Source: Nonomuraea pusilla (GTDB lineage: Bacteria; Actinomycetota; Actinomycetes; Streptosporangiales; Streptosporangiaceae). Taken from it: a stretch of DNA of 64,000 nt. Location of the stretch: assembly GCF_900109355.1 (NCBI RefSeq), contig NZ_FOBF01000012.1, positions 1 to 64,000 on the forward strand, given 5' to 3'. Each line of letters begins with the position of its first letter. The first letter of the stretch is position 1. Positions 35,232 to 44,544 of this stretch are shown here, one piece after another. The translations under genes and the position numbers were made by a program. The notes under the pieces are model-generated. The model did no database searches. It was not told the DNA's origin and saw only the letters and a list, made by a program, of their open reading frames with translations.

Positions 35232-38068
35232 GCGCCTGGGAGGCCGTCGAGGCCGCGATCGACGCCGGCGACCACCGGCTGGTGGCCGCCCGGGTGCTGG
35301 AACTCGACGACGAGGGCCGCCGCCAGGTGGCCGCCGCCCTGCCCGGCCACCTCCCGGTCGCGAGGAGCCGGGCCGAGGCACGCGCGGAGGAGCGCCGCCT
35401 GCGCAGGGAACGCAAGGCGGAACAGGCCTGGCAGGAGCACCGGCTCGCGGCCTCGAAGAAGGGTCGCGAGCTCGGCGACCACGACCGCTGGCAGTGGGAG
35501 TTCAAGCAGGGCTGGTACTGGGACCCCGTCCGAGGCGAGGACAACGGGTGGATCCACGCCATGCGGGTCGCCGGCGCCGGCGCCCTGGGCGGGCCCGCCG
35601 CCGTCGTCTCCTGGCTGAACCGCCGCGACTTCCGGCTCTGGCGGAGCCGCGTCGACCTCGTGCCCGTGCTGGAGCGCGTCCTGGCGGCCCGGCCCCACGA
35701 GTGGCAGTCCGACTTCGCCGTACGCGCCGCCCGGCGGCTGCGCGGCGCCCGCGGGCCGGCCCGCGCCGGCGACGCCGCCCCGCTGGCCCTCGCGATGCTG
35801 CGGCGCACCGGCGCCACCCCGCCCGAGCACGACCCCCTCGTCGTCGCCTGGGTGACCGAGCCGGGCGCCGCGGAGCGCCTGCACGACGACCCGCTCCTCG
35901 ACCACCTGCTGCCCCGGCTGTTCGAGGCGGAAGGCGTCGGCAGGGCGCTGCGCGACGAGCGCGCCGACCGGCCCGACGAGGGGAACCTGCTCACCGCCCT
36001 GCGCCGCCTCGCCGGCAGCGGCAGGGTCTCCCGCGACCTGCTCCTCGACGGCTGCGTACGCCGCTTCCTGCGCGGCGGCGCAGCCCCCGACCTGCGCTTC
36101 TTCGTCCGCCTGCACGAGCTGCTCGAACCCGCGCCCGACGAGGTCGCGGGGCGCGCCCGCGACTACCTGCGGCTGCTGCCCGCCGCGCCAGGCCCCGTGG
36201 CCGAGACGGCGCTCAGGCGCCTGCGCGGCATCGGCCCGCTCGACCCCGCCGACTCGGTCGAGGCCGTGCAGTCGCTGCTGGTCCGCGCGGAACGCAAGCT
36301 CGTCACGGCGGGGCTCACCTGGCTCGACCGGCTCGCCAAGGAGACCCCCGGCGACCTGGACGAGCTGGCGCCCGCCCTGGCGTACGCGTTCGCCTGCGAG
36401 TCGGCCGACGTGCAGGGCAGGGCGGTGCGGCTCGCCGTCAAGCACGCCAGGCGGTTCACGCCCGCCGGGGCCAAGGCCGTCAGGGACACGATCGGCATGC
36501 TGCCGCAGGACCTCAGGGAGACGCTGGCCTCGGTGTACGGGGGCGCCGAGCCGGGCGATGCGCCGTGGGAGGCGGAGGCGTACGACGGGTTCGAGCCCGC
36601 GCCGCTGCCCGTGCCCGTCGCGACCCGGCCGCTGCCAGCGCCCGTCACGCGGGCGGAGCAGCTCAGCGACACCTCCTGGCACGGCGAGGCCGACCGGTGG
36701 GAACGGTGGCTCGCCGGGTTCGTCCGGCTGTGCGCCACCGACCCGGCCGGCCTGCGCGAGGCGCTGGCGCGACTCCTGCGCGAGCCCGCGCACCTGCACG
36801 GCCGCCGCACCTGGTCGCACCCCTCGCAGTGGGCGGAGGCGATGGCCAGGGAAGCGGTCGCGCCCGGCGCCGAGCCGCCCGCCGGGGAGGGCGGGCCCCG
36901 GGCCGTCCCCTCACTGCCCGAGGCGCCCGCCGCGTCGTGGGAGCGGCCCGTGCCCGTGCATCCGCGCATGCCGGGCGCCGACCGGATCTCGACGCCGCAC
37001 CTGCTCCTCCTGAGCCGCTGGGCCGAGGCGTACGTCGCGCTGCGGGCGGGCGCCCTGCCCCCGTACCTGCTGGCGGAGCCCACCTCGGGCACCGGCCACC
37101 TCGACCCCGCCGTGCTCGTCGAGCGGCTGGCCGGCTACGAGCGGGCCGGCGCCGAGCCGATGCCCGCCGACCTGCAGCAGGCGCTGCTGCGGCTGCCCCG
37201 CGACGTCCCGGCCGAGGTCGCGGCCGCCGCGGCGGCGCTGCCGTCCGCGGCCGGGCAGGCCGCCGCCCGCTGGATGGCAGGAGGACGGCCCCGGCCGGTC
37301 TCCGGAGTCCGCTGGGCGGACGGCTCGGGCGACGCCCCCGACGGTGGCCGGCACGGGGGCGGCCCGCACGCTGATGCCGGGAACGGCGCCGTCCCCGCCA
37401 TCAGCGCTGAACCCACCGGGCTCGGCCTCGTCGACGCCCTGTTCTCCGACCCCGGCCCGCGGCGCTGGGACGAGCACGGCTGCTGCGCGAGCATGTGGCC
37501 CGGCCTGCTGCCGTCCGACAGGGAGACCGTGGCGCTGCACCTCGTCCCGCACCTGGGCGACCAGTGGGGCTCCGGGAACGTCGCCCCCGACGACGCGCAG
37601 GCGCTGCTGCGGTGCGAAGGCCCCGCGGGCGACGGCGTGGCGCTCGTCCTCGCGTCCTTCCTCGGACGCCGCGCCTGGGACGGCGACCTCGCCCCCGGCA
37701 CGAAGCTGCTGCTCGACCTGGCCGCGAGGGGCGGCCTGCCCGCCGAGCGGGTCGGCGCGCAGCTCGCGGCGCAGCTACGCAGGTCGTGGCAGAAGCTGGG
37801 GCCGGTGCTCGCATCCCTGGAGGGCGCCGCGCTCAACGGGGCCCACCGGGAGGTGTGGGAGGTGCTGACCGGGTTCCTGCCCGGATACCTGCCGGGGCCG
37901 GGGGAGCGGCCGCACTCCGGCCACACGCAGGCGCTCGCGTTCGCGCTGCGCGCGGCGCGCTGGGCGGGAGCCAGGGGCACGCTGCCGTGCGTGTCCGAGC
38001 CCGCCGCCCGCAAGGCGTCGAGCAACTACGTGCGGGAGGCCAGACGCCTCCACGCCTACCTGAGCTGA
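35228..38068 (+). CDS. DUF6493 family protein, large helical repeat protein
   Basis: This 946-residue protein is built almost wholly of helices (HEAT-like), with many Leu/Ala/Arg heptads such as LVPVLERVLAARPHEWQSDF and LRFFVRLHELLEPAPDEVAG. It ends in a conserved-looking domain (about 735-946, with CCASMWPGLLPSDRETVALH and ARKASSNYVREARRLHAYLS). No catalytic motif is recognisable. DUF6493 proteins accompany SWIM-finger and AAA/VWA proteins in a widespread actinobacterial and enterobacterial cluster of unknown role. Here the SWIM partner seems deleted, and a DUF5925 AAA ATPase converges on it. The GTG start at 35228 overlaps the upstream stop. Confidence 0.8.
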   Translation: MSAWEAVEAAIDAGDHRLVAARVLELDDEGRRQVAAALPGHLPVARSRAEARAEERRLRRERKAEQAWQEHRLAASKKGRELGDHDRWQWEFKQGWYWDPVRGEDNGWIHAMRVAGAGALGGPAAVVSWLNRRDFRLWRSRVDLVPVLERVLAARPHEWQSDFAVRAARRLRGARGPARAGDAAPLALAMLRRTGATPPEHDPLVVAWVTEPGAAERLHDDPLLDHLLPRLFEAEGVGRALRDERADRPDEGNLLTALRRLAGSGRVSRDLLLDGCVRRFLRGGAAPDLRFFVRLHELLEPAPDEVAGRARDYLRLLPAAPGPVAETALRRLRGIGPLDPADSVEAVQSLLVRAERKLVTAGLTWLDRLAKETPGDLDELAPALAYAFACESADVQGRAVRLAVKHARRFTPAGAKAVRDTIGMLPQDLRETLASVYGGAEPGDAPWEAEAYDGFEPAPLPVPVATRPLPAPVTRAEQLSDTSWHGEADRWERWLAGFVRLCATDPAGLREALARLLREPAHLHGRRTWSHPSQWAEAMAREAVAPGAEPPAGEGGPRAVPSLPEAPAASWERPVPVHPRMPGADRISTPHLLLLSRWAEAYVALRAGALPPYLLAEPTSGTGHLDPAVLVERLAGYERAGAEPMPADLQQALLRLPRDVPAEVAAAAAALPSAAGQAAARWMAGGRPRPVSGVRWADGSGDAPDGGRHGGGPHADAGNGAVPAISAEPTGLGLVDALFSDPGPRRWDEHGCCASMWPGLLPSDRETVALHLVPHLGDQWGSGNVAPDDAQALLRCEGPAGDGVALVLASFLGRRAWDGDLAPGTKLLLDLAARGGLPAERVGAQLAAQLRRSWQKLGPVLASLEGAALNGAHREVWEVLTGFLPGYLPGPGERPHSGHTQALAFALRAARWAGARGTLPCVSEPAARKASSNYVREARRLHAYLS

Positions 38069-38076
38069 GCCCCGCA

Positions 38077-38112
38077 CGCCGCCCTCTCGCCGTGGGGGCA
38101 GGGAGGGCGGCG
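38077..38112. terminator. Hairpin between convergent DUF6493 and AAA ATPase genes
   Basis: A 10-bp perfect stem (CGCCGCCCTC / GAGGGCGGCG) with a 16-nt loop in a 55-bp convergent gap. Confidence 0.65.
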
Positions 38113-38123
38113 GCCCGGACGGG

Positions 38124-39236
38124 TCAGAGGTAGAGGCCCGTGGAGTCGTCCGCGCCGCTGGGCGGGATCTCGCGTCCGGCGCGGAGGGCGTACAGCTCGG
38201 CCAGCGTCGCGCCGGACGGGCTCACGCCCTGCGTCGAGCCGAGCCACGCCACGGCCTCGTCGCGGGTCAGCGGGCCGATCTCGACCTGGGCCAGGCAGCG
38301 GCCCGGCCGCACCACCGCCGGGTGCAGCCGGGTGAGGTCCTCGTTCGTGGTGATCGCCACCAGCACGTCGCGGCCCTGGCCGAGCAGGCCGTCGGTGAGG
38401 TTGAGCAGGCGCGACAGGCCCTGCCCCGCCTGCGCCTTCGCGCCCGCGCTGATGAGCTCGTCGCAGTCCTCCAGGACGAGCAGCCGCCAGCGCTGCGTCT
38501 CGTCGTCGGTGTCGTAGCCGACGGCGACCTCCATGAGGTAGCCCGGGTCGTTGAACAGCCGCTCGGGGTCGAGCACGCAGTCGACCTGGCACCAGTCGTG
38601 CCACTGCTTGGCCAGGGCGCGCAGCAGCGTCGTCTTGCCGGTGCCCGGCGGGCCGTGCAGGAGGATCAGGCGTCCGCTCACCTCGGCGGGCTTGACCGCC
38701 ATGAGCCGGTCGAGCGCCGGCCTGGCGCGGCCCGGGTAGTTGCGGCCGATCTCATCCCACGGCTGCGCCGTGATCGGCTTCTGCGACCGCGTGCCGCCGT
38801 GCGCGCCCCGCCACCAGAACCCCATGTCGATGTGGTCGGTGTCGGGCACCGGCTCCTCGGCGCCGTCGATGCTCTCCTTGAGCACCGACGTGGCCAGCTC
38901 CTCGCTCACCGCCGTGACGCTGACGGTGGCGGTGCGGTTGCGGTGCCGCACCACGCGCAGCGTCCACCCCTCGCCGCAGATGAGGCGCGACTCGGTGCCG
39001 TCCTCGACCTGCGCGATGCGCAGCAGCCGGCCCTCGGCGGGCCGGAGCGGCGCGTCGGGACGCACGCGTTCGAGGTTGGCCAGGCGGGAGCACGGCTGGA
39101 CGCCGGTGGCGAACGGCGACAGCGCGAGCGCGTCGATGACGTCGATGGCGGAGTCGGCGTCGTCGACCCAGATGTTCATCGGGAGCTCGCCCGACGGGTC
39201 GCGGCTGGGGAACGGCACCTCCCTGATCACGGACAT
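38124..39236 (-). CDS. DUF5925 + AAA ATPase
   Basis: This 370-residue protein has an N-terminal DUF5925 domain (about 15-155, with DDADSAIDVIDALALSPFAT) and a single AAA module. Walker A is LLHGPPGTGKTTLLRAL (about 190-206), Walker B RLLVLEDCDELIS, sensor 1 VAITTNEDLTRLHP, and the arginine finger region VVRPGRCLAQ. This matches a conserved actinobacterial ATPase of unknown role. It would remodel or regulate a protein partner in the cytoplasm. The start ATG at 39236 lies 100 bp from the kinase 3' end. The DUF6493 neighbour is the only obvious partner. Confidence 0.85.
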   Translation of the reverse strand: MSVIREVPFPSRDPSGELPMNIWVDDADSAIDVIDALALSPFATGVQPCSRLANLERVRPDAPLRPAEGRLLRIAQVEDGTESRLICGEGWTLRVVRHRNRTATVSVTAVSEELATSVLKESIDGAEEPVPDTDHIDMGFWWRGAHGGTRSQKPITAQPWDEIGRNYPGRARPALDRLMAVKPAEVSGRLILLHGPPGTGKTTLLRALAKQWHDWCQVDCVLDPERLFNDPGYLMEVAVGYDTDDETQRWRLLVLEDCDELISAGAKAQAGQGLSRLLNLTDGLLGQGRDVLVAITTNEDLTRLHPAVVRPGRCLAQVEIGPLTRDEAVAWLGSTQGVSPSGATLAELYALRAGREIPPSGADDSTGLYL

Positions 39237-39297
39237 GACCTCAATGATCCGGCCCGGGGCGGCCGATGTCGAAGGGTTTTGCCGGAAAACCCAGACG

Positions 39298-39347
39298 AAT
39301 CTCAGCCTTCCGGAGTCTCAGCCTTTCCCGAGTCTCAGCCTTTCCCG
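39298..39347. repeat. Three 16-17-bp tandem units at the kinase 3' end
   Basis: AATCTCAGCCTTCCGG (39298-39313), AGTCTCAGCCTTTCCCG (39314-39330) and the same unit again (39331-39347). On the - strand each unit encodes the kinase ending LGKG plus its TGA stop, so the last codons and stop are triplicated. Confidence 0.85.
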
Positions 39348-41482
39348 AGCGAACCGCTCTGCGTGACGGCGCCCGCGCCGGGCGGATCGTGCCGGGTGTA
39401 GGTGAGGACGCCGCCCTTGAGCGCGAGCACGAGCGTGCCGCGGGCGCAGACGTGCTTCCTTCCGTCGAGGAGGAAGGTGAGCGCGTCGGGACGGGCCTCG
39501 GCGAGCCTGATCGTGGTCGCGCAGCCTGACTGGCCGTCCTTCTCCTCCCAGACGGCGGTGGACGCACCCGCCTTGAGCGTGACGGTGTCGCGCGCGCCGT
39601 CGGAGTCGCGGGGGTCGGTGCTGGTGGTGCGGCCCGTCCAGGTGCCCGCGAACGCCGCCGGGATCCTGGGCGGGCCGCTCAGGGGCGGCGCCGTGGTGGG
39701 CGGGGGGCTCCCGGGGGCCGTCGCGCCGGTGGTGGGCGGGGCGGAGGCGGGCCCGGAGCCCGTGGGGCCGGGGCCGGACGGGCCGGGGGACGCCGTCGCC
39801 GCCGCCGCGGCGGCGGAGCCGGTGGACCCGCTGGCGGCGGTGGACGTGGTGGACGCGGACGACGTGGCGGAGGAGGCGGACCCGGAGGACGTGGAGGACG
39901 CGGTGGACCCGCTGGTCGCGGTGGACGACCCGGCGGCCTCGGCCGGGGTGCCGCCCGGCCCGGCCGCCGGGGCCCGGTTCACGAGCAGCAGCGCGCCCCC
40001 TGCCACGACGAGCGCGACGACGCCGGCCACGCCCGCGACGAGGGGGCCACGGCGCCGCACCCGCCCGCCGGATCCGGCACCCCGGGCCGGACCGGGCGCG
40101 CCCGTGCCGACGGGGGAGGAGGGAGGGACGGAGAGGCCGGTGCGTCCGGTGGCGCTGGCGGGGAAGGCGGGCGGCGCGGTCGATCCCGAGAGGCTCATAG
40201 GACCAGCGGCGCTTACGGGAAGGGCGGGCGGCGCGGCCGTTCCGGCCAGGCCGGTGGGTCCGGTGGTGCTGGCGGGGAGGGCGGGCGGCGCGGCCGTTCC
40301 GGCCAGGCCCGTAGGACCAGCGGTGCTGCCGGGGACGGCGGGCGGGGTCGATCCCGAGAGATCGGTGGGGGCGGTGGGGACCGAGGCCGGGTCGTCGGCG
40401 GCCTCGGTGGCGGCGGGAAGGGAGGGAGGCGCTGCGGGGGCGGTGGTGCCCGGGGGTAAGGAGGGCGGGGCAGCGCTTGGGGCGGTGGGACCTCCGGCGG
40501 AAGGCGGCGTCGGACCTCCGGCGGAAGGCGGTGTCGGGCCTCCGGGGGAAGGCGGCGTGGGGCCTCCGGGGGAAGGGGGCGTCGGGCCTCCGGGGGAAGG
40601 TGGCGTGGGGACGGCGCCCGTCGGCGACGGCGTAGTGGGCGAGGGCCCTGCGGGCGGTCCCGCAGGCGGGAGTGAGGGGGAGGCGGGACGGCGGTTCGGG
40701 GTGACCAGGGTGACCATGAGGTCGCGGGCCGCCGGGCGCCGGGACGCGTCCTTGGACAGGCAGGCGGCGACCGGCTCGCGCAGGCGGGGCGGCAGCGCCG
40801 ACAGGTCAGGCTCGGCGTGCAGGACGCGGTGCAGGACGGCCGGCACGGTGTCGGCGCCGAACGGGCTGGCCCCGGTGGCGGCGTACAGGACGGTCGAGGC
40901 CCAGGCGAAGACGTCGGAGGCGGCCGAGGCGGGCGCGCCCGCGATCTGCTCGGGCGCCAGGTACGCCGGCGTGCCGACCAGCCCGGACGTGAGCGTGGCG
41001 GCGCCCTCGGCCCTGGCGATGCCGAAGTCCACGACGCGAGGGCCGTCGGGCCCGAGCAGCACGTTGGACGGCTTGAGGTCGCGGTGGACGACCCCGGCGG
41101 CGTGGATGGCGGCGAGCGCGGTGGCGGTGCCGACGGCCAGGCGTTCGAGGTCGCCGCCGCGCAGCGGGCCGCGTTCGCGTACCCGGTCGGCGAGGGAGGG
41201 GCCGTCGACGTACTCGCTCACGACGTACGGGCGCGGCCCGCCGGTGGAGACGTCGAGCACGCGGGCGGTGCAGAAGGACGCGATGCCCGCCAGCGCGTCG
41301 AGCTCGCGGGCGAGGCGGGCGCGGGTCGCGGGGTCGCCGGCGCCGAGCAGCTTCACCGCGACGGGCTCCCCGGACGCGCCCCGCCCCAGGTAGACGACGC
41401 CCTGACCGCCTTCGCCGAGCCGGCGCTCAAGGCGGTATCCGCCGAGGGCCACCGGGTCGTCGGGGGTCAGGGGGGTCACCAT
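39335..41482 (-). CDS. Membrane-anchored Ser/Thr protein kinase with long Pro/Ser-rich linker
   Basis: This 715-residue protein has an N-terminal Hanks-type kinase domain (about 12-265): GEGGQGVVYLG, the lysine in VAVKLL, HRDLKPSNV and DFGIARAEG. A long low-complexity juxtamembrane linker follows (about 275-480). It contains a Pro-rich octad, PTPPSPGG, five times, and a 19-residue unit of the type LPASTTGPTGLAGTAAPP, repeated. Then come one membrane helix (PLVAGVAGVVALVVAGGALLL) and an extracytoplasmic domain (FAGTWTGRTTSTDPR and after, about 610-715) that may sense a ligand. The gene is divergent from a channel gene. The start ATG at 41482 is weakly preceded by AAAGG. Confidence 0.92.
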   Translation of the reverse strand: MVTPLTPDDPVALGGYRLERRLGEGGQGVVYLGRGASGEPVAVKLLGAGDPATRARLARELDALAGIASFCTARVLDVSTGGPRPYVVSEYVDGPSLADRVRERGPLRGGDLERLAVGTATALAAIHAAGVVHRDLKPSNVLLGPDGPRVVDFGIARAEGAATLTSGLVGTPAYLAPEQIAGAPASAASDVFAWASTVLYAATGASPFGADTVPAVLHRVLHAEPDLSALPPRLREPVAACLSKDASRRPAARDLMVTLVTPNRRPASPSLPPAGPPAGPSPTTPSPTGAVPTPPSPGGPTPPSPGGPTPPSPGGPTPPSAGGPTPPSAGGPTAPSAAPPSLPPGTTAPAAPPSLPAATEAADDPASVPTAPTDLSGSTPPAVPGSTAGPTGLAGTAAPPALPASTTGPTGLAGTAAPPALPVSAAGPMSLSGSTAPPAFPASATGRTGLSVPPSSPVGTGAPGPARGAGSGGRVRRRGPLVAGVAGVVALVVAGGALLLVNRAPAAGPGGTPAEAAGSSTATSGSTASSTSSGSASSATSSASTTSTAASGSTGSAAAAAATASPGPSGPGPTGSGPASAPPTTGATAPGSPPPTTAPPLSGPPRIPAAFAGTWTGRTTSTDPRDSDGARDTVTLKAGASTAVWEEKDGQSGCATTIRLAEARPDALTFLLDGRKHVCARGTLVLALKGGVLTYTRHDPPGAGAVTQSGSLGKG

Positions 41483-41572
41483 GGCGGATACGTTACCTTT
41501 CGCCCTGCGCGCAGCAAGATCGCCCGGTACCTTTGATCGCTGTCAAACTCTCCCTAAAGCGGAGGTATCGGG

Positions 41573-43438
41573 GTGTCAAAGGCGACGTTGCGGGAGCGTG
41601 CCCGTTACTGGTTCGACAACACCATGTCGAAGGGGACGGCGTCGCTGATCGGCTGGCTCGCGGTGGCCTCCGTCGGCCTCATCTTCCTGGTGACGGGGCT
41701 GGCGCTGTGGCTCGCCCCCAACGAGCCCGAGGGGGCGAGCGGCCTCTGGCAGGTGCTGTGGCTCTCCCTCATGCACGCGCTCACCCCCGGCAAGGTGGCC
41801 AGCGACAAGGGTTCGACGGCGTACATGGCCGTCATGTTCGTCGGGTCGCTCGGGGGCATCTTCATCGTCAGCATGCTCGTCGGACTGCTGTCGAACGGGT
41901 TGAAGGAGAAGGTGGACCGGCTGCGCAGGGGCCGTTCCCGGATCGTGGAGTCGGGGCACACGGTGGTGCTGGGCTGGTCCGACCAGGTGTTCACCATCGT
42001 GGGCGAGCTGGTGAAGGCGCACGCCAGCCGGCCGGGCTCGGTCATCGCCGTCCTGGCCGACCGCGACAAGCTCGCGATGGAGGAGGACATCCGCGACCAC
42101 CTCGACGACCTCGGCAGGACGCGCCTGGTCTGCCGCACGGGACGCCCGACGGAGCCGCACGACCTCGACCTGATGAACCTCGACGCCGCCAGCTCGGTGG
42201 TCGTCCTGTCGCCTGAGGGCGAGGACCCCGACGCGCACGTCATCAAGATCCTGCTCGCGCTGGCCAAGCGGGCGGGCAACCACCCGCCGGTCGTGGCCGC
42301 GCTCGCCTCCAGCCGCAACCTCGCCGCCGCGCGCCTGGCCGGCGGCGAGGACGTCCACCTGGTGGACTCCGACGACACCGCCTCCCGGCTCATCGTGCAG
42401 TCGTCCCGGCAGTCCGGCATGTCGGTCGTGTGCATGGACCTGCTGAACTTCGACGACAGCGAGATCTACCTGCGCGCCGACGAGGAGCTCGCCGGCCGCA
42501 CGTACGGCGAGGCGCTGCACGCCTACGAGACGGCGGCCGTCATCGGCCTGCGCAGGCCGTCGGGCGTGGTGCTGAACCCGCCGGGCGACACCGTGATCGC
42601 GGCCGACGACCAGGTCGTCGTCATCGCGCACGACGACTCCCACATCCGCCTGGCCGCCGGCCCGCCCCAGGTGGACGAGTCGGCCGTCGTCGCGGCCGCG
42701 CCGCACCGGCCCGAGGCGGAGCGGACGCTGCTGCTCAACTGGAACGGCAGGGCCGAGCAGATCATCCGCTACCTCGACGGCTACGTCGCTCCCGGCGCGG
42801 TGCTGGACGTCGCCACCGACCACCCGAAGGCGGCGGCCGACCTTGCGGGGCTGCGCCGGCTCACCGTGAACGTCAAGGACTGCGACACCACCGACAGGTT
42901 CGCCCTGGAGTCGCTGGGGGTGGGCCTCTACCAGCACGTCATCGTCCTGTCTGACGACAGGTACGAGCCGCACCACGCCGACACCCGCACCCTCATGACG
43001 CTGCTCCAGCTCCGCGACATGCAGCGCGTGCTCGGCGAGCACTACTCGATCGTCAGCGAGATGCACGACGAGAGCAACCGGGCGCTGGCCGAGGTCACCG
43101 AGGCCGACGACATCGTCATCAGCGACACCGTCATCGGCCTGCTGCTCGCCCAGCTCGCCTGCAACCGGCACCTCGCGGACGTGTTCGGGTACCTGTTCGA
43201 CTCGCACGGCTCGGAGATCTACCCGCGCCCGGCCGGCTCGTACGTCAGGCCCGGCGAGGCCGTGACCTTCTCGACGATCGTGGAGGCGGCGCGGCGCAGG
43301 GGCGAGACGGCCATCGGCTACCGGCACGCGGCCCGGCGCAACGACCCCCCGCACTACGGCATCGTGCTCGGCCCGGCCAAGTCGGAGCGGGTCGTGCTGG
43401 GGGAGAAGGACGCCGTGATCGTCCTCGCCGAGGGCTGA
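41573..43438 (+). CDS. CASTOR/POLLUX-like ion channel with RCK-type domains
   Basis: This 621-residue protein has two membrane helices (about 25-50 and 80-105) around a pore-loop region (LWLSLMHALTPGKV). Two NAD-binding/RCK-like regulatory regions follow, from about 125 (HTVVLGWSDQVFTIVGELVK) and 385 (RTLLLNWNGRAEQIIRYLDG). GWSD and NWNG are the family's Rossmann loops. The family includes plant CASTOR/POLLUX and bacterial homologues that conduct Ca2+ or K+. The GTG at 41573 follows GGAGG by seven bases. It is divergent from the kinase, suggesting linked regulation. The 3' end carries a stop-spanning tandem repeat. Confidence 0.88.
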   Translation: MSKATLRERARYWFDNTMSKGTASLIGWLAVASVGLIFLVTGLALWLAPNEPEGASGLWQVLWLSLMHALTPGKVASDKGSTAYMAVMFVGSLGGIFIVSMLVGLLSNGLKEKVDRLRRGRSRIVESGHTVVLGWSDQVFTIVGELVKAHASRPGSVIAVLADRDKLAMEEDIRDHLDDLGRTRLVCRTGRPTEPHDLDLMNLDAASSVVVLSPEGEDPDAHVIKILLALAKRAGNHPPVVAALASSRNLAAARLAGGEDVHLVDSDDTASRLIVQSSRQSGMSVVCMDLLNFDDSEIYLRADEELAGRTYGEALHAYETAAVIGLRRPSGVVLNPPGDTVIAADDQVVVIAHDDSHIRLAAGPPQVDESAVVAAAPHRPEAERTLLLNWNGRAEQIIRYLDGYVAPGAVLDVATDHPKAAADLAGLRRLTVNVKDCDTTDRFALESLGVGLYQHVIVLSDDRYEPHHADTRTLMTLLQLRDMQRVLGEHYSIVSEMHDESNRALAEVTEADDIVISDTVIGLLLAQLACNRHLADVFGYLFDSHGSEIYPRPAGSYVRPGEAVTFSTIVEAARRRGETAIGYRHAARRNDPPHYGIVLGPAKSERVVLGEKDAVIVLAEG

Positions 43439-43485
43439 CGTACCGGGGGAGCCGAGGGCTGACGTACCGGGGGAGCCGAGGGCTG
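43427..43485. repeat. 24-bp tandem repeat spanning the channel stop codon
   Basis: Two full 24-bp units (43427-43450 and 43451-43474, each beginning GCCGAGGGCTGACG) plus a partial third (43475-43485). The TGA stop at 43436-43438 lies in the first unit. Confidence 0.88.
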
Positions 43486-43515
43486 GCGTGGTGGGGCGGA
43501 ACGGGACGAACTAGC

Positions 43516-44463
43516 GTGTGCGGCGTGAGGACCATCGACTGGGCCGACGGCGCCATCGAGATCATCGACCAGACCCGGCTCCCCGAGGCGTGCGTGACGC
43601 TCCGCCTGACCACCGTGGACGAGCTGATCGACGCGATCCGGCGGCTCGCCGTGCGCGGCGCGCCCGCGCTCGGCGTCGCCGGGGCGCTCGGCGTGGCGCT
43701 GGCGGGCGGCGACCGCGCGCTGATCGCCCGGCTGCGCGCCGCCAGGCCCACCGCCGTCAACCTCGCCTGGGGCGTCGACAGGGCCGCTGCCCACCTGGAC
43801 GAGGGGCCGGAGGCGGTGCTGGCCGCCGCGCTGCGCGTGCGCGACGAGGACCTCGCCGCCTGCGCCGCCATGGGCGAGCGCGGCGCCGACCTGCTGGAGG
43901 GCGACCGGCTGCGGGTCATGACGGTGTGCAACACCGGCGGCCTGGCCGCCGTGGAGCGGGGCACCGCGCTCAGCGTGGTCCAGACGCTGCACGAGCGCGG
44001 ACGGCTGGAGGAGGCGTACGCGCTGGAGACCCGCCCGCTGCTCCAGGGCGCCAGGCTCACCACCTGGGAGCTGGCCAGGATGGGCGCGCCGCACCGGCTC
44101 GTCGTCGACTCGGCGGGGCCGTACCTGGTGTCGAGGGGCGGCGTGGACGCGGTGCTCATCGGCGCCGACCGTGTCGCCGCCAACGGCGACACGGCCAACA
44201 AGATCGGCTCGTACGCGCTGGCGCTCGCCGCGGAGCGCGCCGGCGTGCCGTTCGTGGTCGTGGCCCCCGAGTCCACGATCGACGCGGCCACGCCGACGGG
44301 CGACCACATCGAGATCGAGGACCGCGGGCCGGAGGAGGTCCTGACGCTCCGAGGTGTACGGCTCGCTCCCGAGGGAACCCGGGCGTTGAACCCGGCGTTC
44401 GACGTGACCCCGCACGATCTCATCACCGCGATCGTGACGGAGAAGCGCGTGATCAGGCCCTAG
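43516..44463 (+). CDS. mtnA: S-methyl-5-thioribose-1-phosphate isomerase
   Basis: About 315 residues with the MtnA blocks RRLAVRGAPALGVAGALG, NLAWGVDR, the catalytic cysteine in MTVCNTGGLAA, ETRPLLQGARLTTWEL and the catalytic aspartate in IGADRVAANGD. It isomerises methylthioribose-1-phosphate to methylthioribulose-1-phosphate in methionine salvage. Two GTG starts are possible, 43516 and 43525; the first fits the GGGACGA ribosome site, while the second begins exactly at the family start RTIDW. No other salvage genes are adjacent. The upstream gap is filled by the stop-spanning repeat of the channel gene. Confidence 0.93.
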   Translation: MCGVRTIDWADGAIEIIDQTRLPEACVTLRLTTVDELIDAIRRLAVRGAPALGVAGALGVALAGGDRALIARLRAARPTAVNLAWGVDRAAAHLDEGPEAVLAAALRVRDEDLAACAAMGERGADLLEGDRLRVMTVCNTGGLAAVERGTALSVVQTLHERGRLEEAYALETRPLLQGARLTTWELARMGAPHRLVVDSAGPYLVSRGGVDAVLIGADRVAANGDTANKIGSYALALAAERAGVPFVVVAPESTIDAATPTGDHIEIEDRGPEEVLTLRGVRLAPEGTRALNPAFDVTPHDLITAIVTEKRVIRP

Positions 44464-44544
44464 GACGAAATATCGCGATCTCGGGACCCGATCGCATCGG
44501 TCGCGTTACGCTCTGTCGTCACACCCCCGACCTTGGAGATCCCC

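Noticed and set aside
40490..40640. Repeats in the kinase linker taken as a CRISPR array
   Set aside because: The units are in-frame codon repeats (PTPPSPGG) without spacers, and no cas genes are nearby.
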